This document shows positions 1 through 6,450 of a stretch of DNA of 10,788 bases, piece after piece; position 1 is the first letter of the stretch, and each line of letters opens with the position of its first letter. This DNA is from Pseudomonadota bacterium (GTDB lineage Bacteria > Pseudomonadota > Gammaproteobacteria > Steroidobacterales > Woeseiaceae): assembly GCA_022567775.1 (NCBI GenBank), contig JADFGH010000037.1, forward strand, positions 1-10,788. The letters run 5' to 3'. Made by a program: the position numbers and the translations under genes. A model generated the notes under the pieces. It was not told the origin of the DNA. It searched no databases and worked only from the letters and a program-made list of their open reading frames with translations.

Positions 1-377
1 GGAGTAGCGGTAGCTGGGGGTGGACCGGTGATTGCGGTCAGATTCAGTTCATCACCACCGTCGGCGGTCCACGTGGCCGTTTCGCCAGCCGTCCCGGCTC
101 CAACCTTGAAGGTTATCTCCTTGCCTGCGTATGACGATCCTGGCGGCTGTGCTATGGAAAAGGCGTAGTTTCCGCCAATAACAGTCGCCGTTGCAGCCAC
201 CACCCCATCGATTGTCGCGGTTACGGTGGTGCCATCCGCGGCCGTCACTCCATCTAATGTGGCTGTGCCACCAAACACTGCCGGCCGCGGCGGTTGGGCC
301 TGAGCCAGGACCATAGCCGGTAGCGCAAGCAGCATGGCCATGACAGCCATCAAGGCCAATAGTTTGGCTTTAGTCAT
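1..377 (-). CDS. Secreted beta-sandwich surface protein, N-terminal part (cut by left window edge)
   Basis: The frame opens at ATG 377-375 and stays open to the window edge, giving 125 visible residues; the C-terminus is missing. An AAGGAG ribosome binding site (complement of 384-389) sits 6 bases before the ATG and supports this start. The first ~25 residues form a signal peptide: charged MTKAK, then a Leu/Ala/Met-rich core ending in VLA-QA, so cleavage is likely after Ala25 or Ala27. The mature part is rich in Gly, Thr, Ala and Val ('FGGTATLDGVTAADGTTV', then a GNYAF turn and a 'YAGKEITFKVG' strand). It resembles a carboxypeptidase-regulatory-like beta-sandwich, followed by a Pro/Ala/Thr linker at the edge. 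I recall this pattern from SAR202-type Chloroflexota surface proteins. It lies 80 bases downstream of the TIG-repeat protein on the same strand. No enzymatic function can be assigned. Confidence 0.8.
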   Translation of the reverse strand, partial: MTKAKLLALMAVMAMLLALPAMVLAQAQPPRPAVFGGTATLDGVTAADGTTVTATIDGVVAATATVIGGNYAFSIAQPPGSSYAGKEITFKVGAGTAGETATWTADGGDELNLTAITGPPPATAT

Positions 378-406
378 CGGTTACTCCTTATCGGTTTCAC
401 AGAGTT

Positions 407-433
407 ACGAGGCCGCCTTTACGGCGGCCTCGT
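407..433 (-). terminator. Strong hairpin between two surface-protein genes, probable terminator
   Basis: An 11-bp perfect inverted repeat, ACGAGGCCGCC (407-417) and GGCGGCCTCGT (423-433), has a 5-base loop reading GTAAA on the minus strand. It lies 24 bases after the stop of the TIG-repeat gene and before the ribosome binding site of the next minus-strand gene. That position suits transcription termination or 3'-end protection of the upstream message. On the minus strand no U-tract follows the stem, so a classical intrinsic terminator is not proven. The plus-strand side is somewhat richer in T after the stem. Confidence 0.5.
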
Positions 434-457
434 TGTCTCTTGTTTGCCTTACCTGGT

Positions 458-2986
458 CTACCAGGTTACCGGGTTCCAACCCGCGAACAGGCTGCGAGAC
501 ACACCACCCAAGATGGCAGTCTGGGCCTCCCGTACGTTGATCCAGTAGAACTTACCTCCGGCGATCTCATCCACCGAGTTAGCGGCGGCGAAGACCGGAC
601 GCGGGTCATACAGGAACCAGCCGAAGTCTGGCGCCACGCTCTGCTGTGACGGATCGAAGTGCCAAACCCGCTGCAGGTTGTCGTTGTTGCTGATCAGCGC
701 GGCCAGTGCGTCAGCAGGCGCCTGTGAGGCCGCGACCGGCGCCGGCGTAGCCGTAGCCGCGACCGACAGCACCGTGAAGGTATCGGTGGCCACGGTGTTT
801 GAGACTGTGGCGGTAACGCTCTGGGAGCCCGTATTTAGCTGGGGCACCAAGATCGTCGCCGTGAAACTGCCTTCACTATCGGTGGAGGGCACCGGCGCAG
901 GCCGTACGTCCACGTCACCGATGTTAAGCGCCGAAACCGTGGAGAAGGTCTTGAACCCTTGGCCAATGATGCTTACTGTGGTGCCCGTAGGCCCTTCAGA
1001 GGGATCGATAGTGACCGTGGCCCGCGGTATCCGGTGAGTTGAGCCCGTGGTGGACACAATGTCAACAGAGTCGCCGGTGGGCCGATAGTTGAACTCCGCC
1101 GTAACCGAGTTGGTGGAGGGAATAGCGGTGTTCAAGGGCACCGTGAAGGTCCCGAGGATGTTACCGGAGGCGTCGGGCGTCAGGGTGGCGACGGTCTGGG
1201 CGGTGCCCGCAACCGTGTACCTGATGGATATAGAAGGCGTCGACGCCGCCCCGGTCTTGGTATTGTCCCCTGGGAACCCAGTGCCGGTTACGGTGACGAC
1301 GGTCCCCACCCGGCTCTCCGCGGGGCTCAAAATAATTGTCCGCGGGGCTATGACCAGGACACCAACTCCCTCGCGGCCCCCGTCGTCGGTTATCTTGAGC
1401 TCGTGGGTGCCCGGGGTAACGGTTGTGTTATTGATGGGCAGCACGATGGAGGCCGACCAGTTACCGCCGTTATCGATGGTAATGGAGTTGCCTTCGTTGA
1501 TCTTGTTGGTGGTTGCGCCTCCGGAGGCTTTGAGGCCAATGGAGCTACCATCAATCAATATGCTGCTGGTGTCTGTGGTGGTGCCGGATATTTTAGCTCC
1601 GCCACCAAGGCTGTAGCCCCGACCGATGACCGTGATTGTTTGGTTGGGAACCAGGTTTGTGTCAGGCGTCAACGAAAGGTCGGCGCCACTAATCACCATC
1701 TTCGCGTCGTCACTGCCGCTACCGATGAATACTTTAATTTCCTGCGTGCCGCTGGGGACGCCGTTGGGTATGGTGATATTGAAGGTCGCGTCTCCCTGCG
1801 TGGTCATCGTGACCGTCGGCAGGCCGGTGACGATGATTCCACCTATCGTGACCGAGGTGAGCGATGCCCCGCTAGCGAAATCTGTCGCTTTTATCTGGAC
1901 GGTATCGCCTATGGAGGCGCTCGAAGGCGTAACTGCAATGTCATCCGACAAGCTGAACCTGGGGCAGGTGAAGTCACTACTCCGGCAATGCAGAGTGTTG
2001 TTCTGGCCGTCGATGGCGTTCCAGGTGTTGCTGGTACCGGTCGTTAAGGCCGTATCAGCCGTCTCTCCTGAACCCTTGCCGGGGGAGAATGGGGGATTGC
2101 TGACAATTACCGTGACACTGAAGGTGTCGTCTGAACCCACGAGGGCGCTGGCCAGGGTAATCTCACCGGTATCCCTCGTGCCGTCGGCATCCACGTCCAG
2201 CCAGATCGTGGCGGTGGTCCCGTCCTGGAAGCCTTTGCCCGTAAGGGTCACGTCATCGCCCCGGGCCCCGGACTCATCGTTGACCAGGAGCTTCGGTACC
2301 AGGAAAAGACTGATTCCGCGAGACCCGTCCGCTGCGCCATCTATCCTCGCGATGACGAGGTGCAGAATATTTTCTGTCAGATCATGATCGCCCGACGTGA
2401 TAAAAATCTTGGTCCCACTGATGTCGTAAGAACCGTCATTGTTTGGAGACGCCTTCGTCGTGAGCATTCCAAGGTCGGAGCCGCAATGAGGTTCCGTCAA
2501 ACACATGGTGCCGGACCATACCCCCTCCACCATTTTCGGCAGGTACTGCGCGCGAATTTCCTCGGAGGCGCACACGGCGAGCAGATGATAAGCACCGTGA
2601 CTCAGCTCTGCATACAACTTGAACGCAAGATTCGTGGCTCCCAGCATTTCATCGATCAGGAAGCTGACCAGCTTGGGCAATCCCTGGCCGCCATGACCTG
2701 GCTCGGCATCGATGCTGGTCCAGCCGTTCTCGATAAATCTCTGGTACACGTTTTTGAATCCTGGCGGAGTTGTCACGGCTCCATCGGCGAATACGGCGCC
2801 ATGTTCGTCACCGTCCCGGTTGATCGGCAGGACCTCGGTGCTGCAAAATTTTCCTGCCTCTTCGAGAACGGCCTCCAGGATATCTTTGTCGAATTCCTCA
2901 TAGCCCGGCAATGAGTTCAATGTGTCGATGCCGATCCACTCATCGATGAGGAACATCATGTCTTTTACTGGCGCGTTATAGATCAC
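458..2986 (-). CDS. Chimeric ORF: truncated DmdC-type acyl-CoA dehydrogenase joined in frame to a TIG-repeat surface protein
   Basis: One 842-residue frame begins at GTG 2986 and ends at TAG 460-458. Residues 1-236 are the N-terminal part of a DmdC-type acyl-CoA dehydrogenase (family about 590-600 aa). They start with YNAPVKDMMFLIDEW and carry the flavin-contact motif MCLTEPHCGSDLG (161-173), then 'GTKIFITSGDHDLT' and 'GISLFLVPKLLVN'. The C-terminal helical domain with the catalytic Glu is absent. From about residue 237 the protein becomes five IPT/TIG-like repeats, each with a GDxVTLTGKGF-like strand (near 243, 360, 447, 560 and 667). An Ala/Pro linker (742-757) leads to a C-terminal domain with VWHFDP, FLYDPRPVF, FYWINV and GWNPV. 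The GTG start fits the conserved family N-terminus; Met10 and Met11 would truncate it. There is no signal peptide, so the surface half could not be exported. The start lies 13 bases after the hydrolase stop, so the dehydrogenase half belongs to the methionine/sulfur operon. Most likely a chimeric contig rather than a real fusion. Confidence 0.75.
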   Translation of the reverse strand: MIYNAPVKDMMFLIDEWIGIDTLNSLPGYEEFDKDILEAVLEEAGKFCSTEVLPINRDGDEHGAVFADGAVTTPPGFKNVYQRFIENGWTSIDAEPGHGGQGLPKLVSFLIDEMLGATNLAFKLYAELSHGAYHLLAVCASEEIRAQYLPKMVEGVWSGTMCLTEPHCGSDLGMLTTKASPNNDGSYDISGTKIFITSGDHDLTENILHLVIARIDGAADGSRGISLFLVPKLLVNDESGARGDDVTLTGKGFQDGTTATIWLDVDADGTRDTGEITLASALVGSDDTFSVTVIVSNPPFSPGKGSGETADTALTTGTSNTWNAIDGQNNTLHCRSSDFTCPRFSLSDDIAVTPSSASIGDTVQIKATDFASGASLTSVTIGGIIVTGLPTVTMTTQGDATFNITIPNGVPSGTQEIKVFIGSGSDDAKMVISGADLSLTPDTNLVPNQTITVIGRGYSLGGGAKISGTTTDTSSILIDGSSIGLKASGGATTNKINEGNSITIDNGGNWSASIVLPINNTTVTPGTHELKITDDGGREGVGVLVIAPRTIILSPAESRVGTVVTVTGTGFPGDNTKTGAASTPSISIRYTVAGTAQTVATLTPDASGNILGTFTVPLNTAIPSTNSVTAEFNYRPTGDSVDIVSTTGSTHRIPRATVTIDPSEGPTGTTVSIIGQGFKTFSTVSALNIGDVDVRPAPVPSTDSEGSFTATILVPQLNTGSQSVTATVSNTVATDTFTVLSVAATATPAPVAASQAPADALAALISNNDNLQRVWHFDPSQQSVAPDFGWFLYDPRPVFAAANSVDEIAGGKFYWINVREAQTAILGGVSRSLFAGWNPVTW
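2253..2288. other. Chimera breakpoint between acyl-CoA dehydrogenase and surface-protein sequence
   Basis: On the minus strand the dehydrogenase-like sequence (SLFLVPKLLVND, up to about 2277) changes to TIG-like sequence (GARGDDVTLTGKGF, from about 2268) within some ten residues. The short GC-rich stretch between them is flanked by the 6-base direct repeat TCATCG at 2253-2258 and 2274-2279, which could have served as microhomology. The protein families, gene style and inferred taxon differ on the two sides. I infer an assembly or recombination junction; the exact base cannot be fixed by eye. Confidence 0.65.
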
Positions 2987-2999
2987 AGGGTTTTCTCGG

Positions 3000-3809
3000 T
3001 TAAGTTGCAGGGTTGTTGGTGTAGATGAAGACTTTCAGCAGATCCCGGCATTTGTCCGGCACTTCCTGGGGCACCATGTGGCCACTCTCGGGAATGATGT
3101 GCACCTCGGGACTGTCCAGGTGTTTGACCAGTTCGGTAGTTGCCTTGCGTGGCGCCATGCGGTCCTGGCCACCCAGCATGACCTGGACGGGGACACCGAT
3201 TTTTGCTGCCGCTTGTTTGCCGTTGCTGTAGGCGTTGCAGGCCTGCAGATCTGCTGCCAGTGCTTGCGGTGCATTGCCGCGCATGACCTTGAGGCCGGCA
3301 GCGACCATCGAGCTTCCGGGAATCGGCCCCTGGTGCAGGTGACCTGCCGGACCGAAGCCCCAACCCACCATCATCGCGATAGCGTCTTCCGGACTATTCG
3401 CGGCGGCCTCAAGCAAAGCGGGATTGACTGGCGTGGCAAGGCCACTCGCGATCAATGACACACTGCGGACCCGCTGCGGATGGCGGGATACAAACTGCAG
3501 GGCATTCAGTACGCCCTGCGAGTGTGCAACGACAGAAATGTTGTTGATATCCAGTGTCTCCACAACTTCATTAAGCCAGTCACCGATCTCCTCAATCGAC
3601 TTCAGTGGAGGACCCTCGGAATGCGAGTGTCCGGGCAGGTCGGGTGCCAGGACTGAATATTTCCTGAACGCGAAGAACCGCGTGTACAGGCCCCAAAACG
3701 TATGGTCAAGTCCGCTGCCGTGCAAAAAGATCACGCACGACAAGCTGTTATCAAACGGCTTGCCGCCGGTGGTCGCGAATACCCGTTTGCCGTTGACCTC
3801 GAAATACAT
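3000..3809 (-). CDS. Alpha/beta hydrolase
   Basis: This 269-residue protein has the full alpha/beta-hydrolase layout. An HGSG oxyanion-hole motif lies at 30-33 and DLPGHSHSEG at 57-66. The nucleophile elbow is AHSQG with Ser97, the likely acid is Asp216 in GGQD, and His244 is in SGHMVPQE near the C-terminus. There is no signal peptide, so it is probably cytoplasmic. The length is normal for the family. The substrate is unknown: esterase, thioesterase and C-C hydrolase all fit this fold. The ATG lies only 2 bases after the TGA of the MetY-like gene, which suggests translational coupling, and the acyl-CoA dehydrogenase follows 13 bases after its stop. The setting suggests action on an ester or thioester made in this operon, but this is inference. 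Confidence 0.9.
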   Translation of the reverse strand: MYFEVNGKRVFATTGGKPFDNSLSCVIFLHGSGLDHTFWGLYTRFFAFRKYSVLAPDLPGHSHSEGPPLKSIEEIGDWLNEVVETLDINNISVVAHSQGVLNALQFVSRHPQRVRSVSLIASGLATPVNPALLEAAANSPEDAIAMMVGWGFGPAGHLHQGPIPGSSMVAAGLKVMRGNAPQALAADLQACNAYSNGKQAAAKIGVPVQVMLGGQDRMAPRKATTELVKHLDSPEVHIIPESGHMVPQEVPDKCRDLLKVFIYTNNPAT

Positions 3810-3811
3810 GC

Positions 3812-5110
3812 TCAGGCATCCGCAAATTTCTTCGCCGCGCGGAAGCCGTTTTCGAAATCGGCCTTGATGTCTGCGACATCCTCGAGTCCGACGGAAAGCC
3901 GGATCATGTCTTCGGTAATACCTGCCGCAACCAGCCCTTCTGCATCGATGCGCCCGTGAGTGGTAGTGGCCGGGTGGATGATCAGGGTCTTGGCGTCACC
4001 GACATTGGCCAGGTGCGACGCAAGCTGAAGATTTTCGATAAATGCCTTGCCGGCGTCCCGCCCGCCTTTGACGCCGAAGCTGACGATAGAGCCCGCGCCC
4101 TTCGGCAGGTATTTCTTCGCGAGTTCGTGGCTGGAATGCGACTTCAGGTCAGGGTGACTGACCCACGATACCTGTTTGTGTTTTGACAGGTGATCGAGCA
4201 GTTGCCTGGTATTGGATGCGTACCTGTCCATGCGCAGCGACAGCGTTTCAATTCCTTGCAGCAGCAGGAACGCATTCATCGGGCTCATCGACGCACCGAA
4301 GTCACGCATGGCCTCGGCACGGATGCGTGTCGCGAATGCGCTGGGGCCGAACTCCTCCCAGAAGTTGATGCCCTGGAACGGTGCGTACGGCTCGGTAATG
4401 GTCGGATACTTGTCAGTCGCGCCCCAATCGAAGTTGCCGCCGTCGACGATCGCACCTCCGATGGCCAACCCGTGCCCCCCCATCCACTTGGTGACGGAAT
4501 GAATGGTGATGTTGACGCCGAAATCGAAACACCTGCATAGATAGGGAGTGTTGAAGGTCGCGTCCACCATGAACGGGATGTGATTATCAGCGGATATTTT
4601 CACGATGGCCTCGAGGTCAAGGATGTCGAGGCCAGGATTGCCAATCAACTCACCGTAGATCAGCCGGGTGTTGTCCTGCAGCGCCGACCTGAAGCCATCA
4701 ATGTCCAGCGGATCCACGAACGTCGCAGTGATACCGAAACGGGGCAGCGTGTTCTTCATCAGGCTTATGTTGCCGCCATACATTTGCGACGAGGCGACGA
4801 TGTGATCGCCCTGCCCGAGGATTGCCGTGATCGCACAATAGGTCGCCGCCATGCCGGAAGCCGTGCACACCGCCGCGGAGCCGCCCTCGAGTGCAGCAAT
4901 GCGCTGCTCGAGTACGCCTACCGTCGGATTGGTGATGCGCGAGTATGCGTGACCACCGCGCTCGAGGTTGAAAATGGAAGACGCGGTGTCGGTATCCGGA
5001 AAAACATATGACGTTGTCTGGTAAATCGGGGTTGCGCGCGCGCCGAACTCGGGATCCACCGTTTGCCCGGCATGCAGGCTCAGGGTGTCAAAGTGATAGA
5101 AGTGCGACAT
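3812..5110 (-). CDS. metY: O-acetylhomoserine aminocarboxypropyltransferase (sulfhydrylase), MetY-like
   Basis: A 432-residue Cys/Met-metabolism PLP enzyme of usual MetY length. It would replace the acyl group of an O-acylhomoserine with sulfide (giving homocysteine) or methanethiol (giving methionine). Visible signs are FDTLSLHAGQ at the N-terminus, the phosphate-binding HAYSRITNPT (Tyr56, Arg58), SGMAA near 85-89, GNPGLDILDLEAI (158-170) and Asp183 in VDATF for the pyridine nitrogen. The Schiff-base lysine is Lys208 in HSVTKWMGGHG, and RLSVGLED (404-411) is the substrate-carboxylate region. MetY proteins are separated from MetB/MetC by the insertion after the lysine (FDWGATDKYPTITEPYAPF...), which is present here. 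An AGGA ribosome binding site lies 5 bases before ATG 5110. It sits 19 bases after the MetB-like stop, so the two PLP enzymes are co-transcribed. Acyl preference (acetyl or succinyl) cannot be read from the sequence. Confidence 0.92.
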   Translation of the reverse strand: MSHFYHFDTLSLHAGQTVDPEFGARATPIYQTTSYVFPDTDTASSIFNLERGGHAYSRITNPTVGVLEQRIAALEGGSAAVCTASGMAATYCAITAILGQGDHIVASSQMYGGNISLMKNTLPRFGITATFVDPLDIDGFRSALQDNTRLIYGELIGNPGLDILDLEAIVKISADNHIPFMVDATFNTPYLCRCFDFGVNITIHSVTKWMGGHGLAIGGAIVDGGNFDWGATDKYPTITEPYAPFQGINFWEEFGPSAFATRIRAEAMRDFGASMSPMNAFLLLQGIETLSLRMDRYASNTRQLLDHLSKHKQVSWVSHPDLKSHSSHELAKKYLPKGAGSIVSFGVKGGRDAGKAFIENLQLASHLANVGDAKTLIIHPATTTHGRIDAEGLVAAGITEDMIRLSVGLEDVADIKADFENGFRAAKKFADA

Positions 5111-5129
5111 TTTCCTGCCTGTTATTTTC

Positions 5130-6281
5130 TCAGACGCCTTCGAGGGCCTTATCCAGTGCTCCGATCAGGTCTTCGACATCTTCGAGGCCGACCGACAGGC
5201 GTACCAGGCCATCAATAATTCCGACACGTTGCCGCTCTGCTTCCTCGACGTCGGCGTGTGTCATCGTCACCGGGTGCGTGATCAGCGACTCTACCGATCC
5301 CAGGTTCTCGGCCAGCGTCCAGACCTCGATGGTATCCATCAGCTTCTTGCCTGCTGCAAGACCGCCTTTGACTTCAAACCACGCCATCGCGCCGTAACCG
5401 CTAGCCTGGCGGGTGGCGAGCTCGTGCTGGGAGAATGATTCGAGACCCGGGTAGCGGACCTGCTCCACTTTCGGATGCGACTCCAGGAATTTTGCGATTG
5501 CCATCGCATTCGCAGACTGCTGATCCATGCGCAACGACATCGTCTTACAACCCTGCGACGTAAGCCATGCGACCTGTGGCGACATGATGCTGCCGGTGCT
5601 GTTCTGGATGAAGCGAATCGCCGCGCCATGTTCCTCGGATTTGCTGATCGTCGCACCGCCGACGGTCGCGTTGTGTCCGTCCATGTACTTGGTGGTGCTG
5701 TGCACGGAAACATCGGCGCCAAGCTCCAGCGGTAACTGGTAGTAAGGCGTAAGGAGTGTATTGTCCACAACGTGTATGGCGCCGGCGCCCTTCGCAATTT
5801 CGGAAATTGCGGCGATGTCCGAACACTTCATCGTCGGATTGGCAGGCGTCTCCGTAAAAATCATGGCCGTGTTGTCGCGTATGGCGCCGGCAACCTCGTC
5901 GACGTTCGACGTATCCGCGAATGTAAACTCAATGCCGAATCGCGATAACACCTTGGTCGCGAGCCGATAAGTACCACCGTAGGCGACATCGGATATGACC
6001 GCATGTTTTCCGGCATCCAGGAATGCCAGCATCGTTGCCGTCGTTGCACCCATGCCGGTGCCAAAGCAGGAACAGTCGACGCCGCCTTCCAGATCGGCCA
6101 GCTTCAGTTCGAGCGCCTTGACGGTCGGGTTGCCGGAGCGCGAATAGGAATATCCCTTGTCCAGGTATTCGTCGATTGACGCCTGAACGAAAGTCGTGGT
6201 CTGGTAAATCGGCGTCAAGATCGAACCGGTTGTCGGGTCCGGCGTTACGCCTGCGTGTATCTGCCTGGTGGTGAAACCCAT
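5130..6281 (-). CDS. metB: Cystathionine gamma-synthase/gamma-lyase family PLP enzyme
   Basis: A 383-residue PLP-dependent transsulfuration enzyme, normal length for cystathionine gamma-synthase or gamma-lyase. The N-terminus is TRQIHAGVTPDPTTGSILTPIYQTTTF. YSYSRSGNPT (44-53) binds the cofactor phosphate of the partner subunit, and ETPANPT follows at 144-150. Asp173 in VVDNT contacts the pyridine nitrogen, and Lys198 in HSTTKYMDGH forms the Schiff base. LAENLGSVESLITHPVTMTH and RLSVGLED close the active site. AAGGA lies 9 bases before ATG 6281. Its place directly after metA favours synthesis of cystathionine (or homocysteine) from an O-acylhomoserine; gamma-lyase or sulfhydrylase activity cannot be excluded because these activities share all motifs. 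It is a distant paralog of the MetY-like protein next door. The 169-base gap to metA holds the REP pair. Confidence 0.88.
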   Translation of the reverse strand: MGFTTRQIHAGVTPDPTTGSILTPIYQTTTFVQASIDEYLDKGYSYSRSGNPTVKALELKLADLEGGVDCSCFGTGMGATTATMLAFLDAGKHAVISDVAYGGTYRLATKVLSRFGIEFTFADTSNVDEVAGAIRDNTAMIFTETPANPTMKCSDIAAISEIAKGAGAIHVVDNTLLTPYYQLPLELGADVSVHSTTKYMDGHNATVGGATISKSEEHGAAIRFIQNSTGSIMSPQVAWLTSQGCKTMSLRMDQQSANAMAIAKFLESHPKVEQVRYPGLESFSQHELATRQASGYGAMAWFEVKGGLAAGKKLMDTIEVWTLAENLGSVESLITHPVTMTHADVEEAERQRVGIIDGLVRLSVGLEDVEDLIGALDKALEGV

Positions 6282-6387
6282 GTTTATTTTTCCTTGAGAT
6301 CCAAAATGACGATGAGTCGGTAATGATGGGGATGCAAATCATACACGGACGGGGGTTCATCGGGGAATGGCGTGTGGGGCGGCTAAG

Positions 6388-6449
6388 GAATCGCGGCGGG
6401 ACGCCGCTCCTACGGATATTTTAATGGCACCGTAGTCCCGCCGCGATTC
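6388..6449. repeat. Inverted pair of REP-type elements (BIME-like)
   Basis: A perfect 15-bp inverted repeat, GAATCGCGGCGGGAC (6388-6402) with GTCCCGCCGCGATTC (6435-6449). Further complementary pentamers TACGG (6411-6415) and CCGTA (6430-6434) lie inside. Read on the minus strand, 6413-6388 is GTAGGAGCGGC-GTCCC-GCCGCGATTC. This matches the GTAG-headed REP pattern common between genes of gammaproteobacteria, with its own GCGGC/GCCGC hairpin. The other copy (6432-6449) is in the opposite orientation and has lost its internal GGAGCGGC segment. It starts 1 base after the metA stop and probably acts as mRNA 3' stabiliser or attenuator between metA and the MetB-like gene. No RAYT transposase is in the window. 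Confidence 0.8.
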
Positions 6450-6450
6450 A

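Noticed and set aside
1089..2387. Long plus-strand open frames opposite the TIG-repeat region
   Set aside because: Their translations are low-complexity Val/Pro/Ser/Ala-rich mirror images of the repeat gene with no recognisable domain and no ribosome binding sites; they reflect codon bias of the minus-strand gene.
458..2986. Genuine multidomain enzyme-adhesin
   Set aside because: The enzyme half lacks its catalytic domain and the adhesin half lacks a signal peptide, so neither would work; a chimera explains both losses at once.
4183..5011. Plus-strand frames opposite the MetY-like gene
   Set aside because: Arg/His-rich shadow translations; the minus-strand frame carries all PLP-enzyme motifs.
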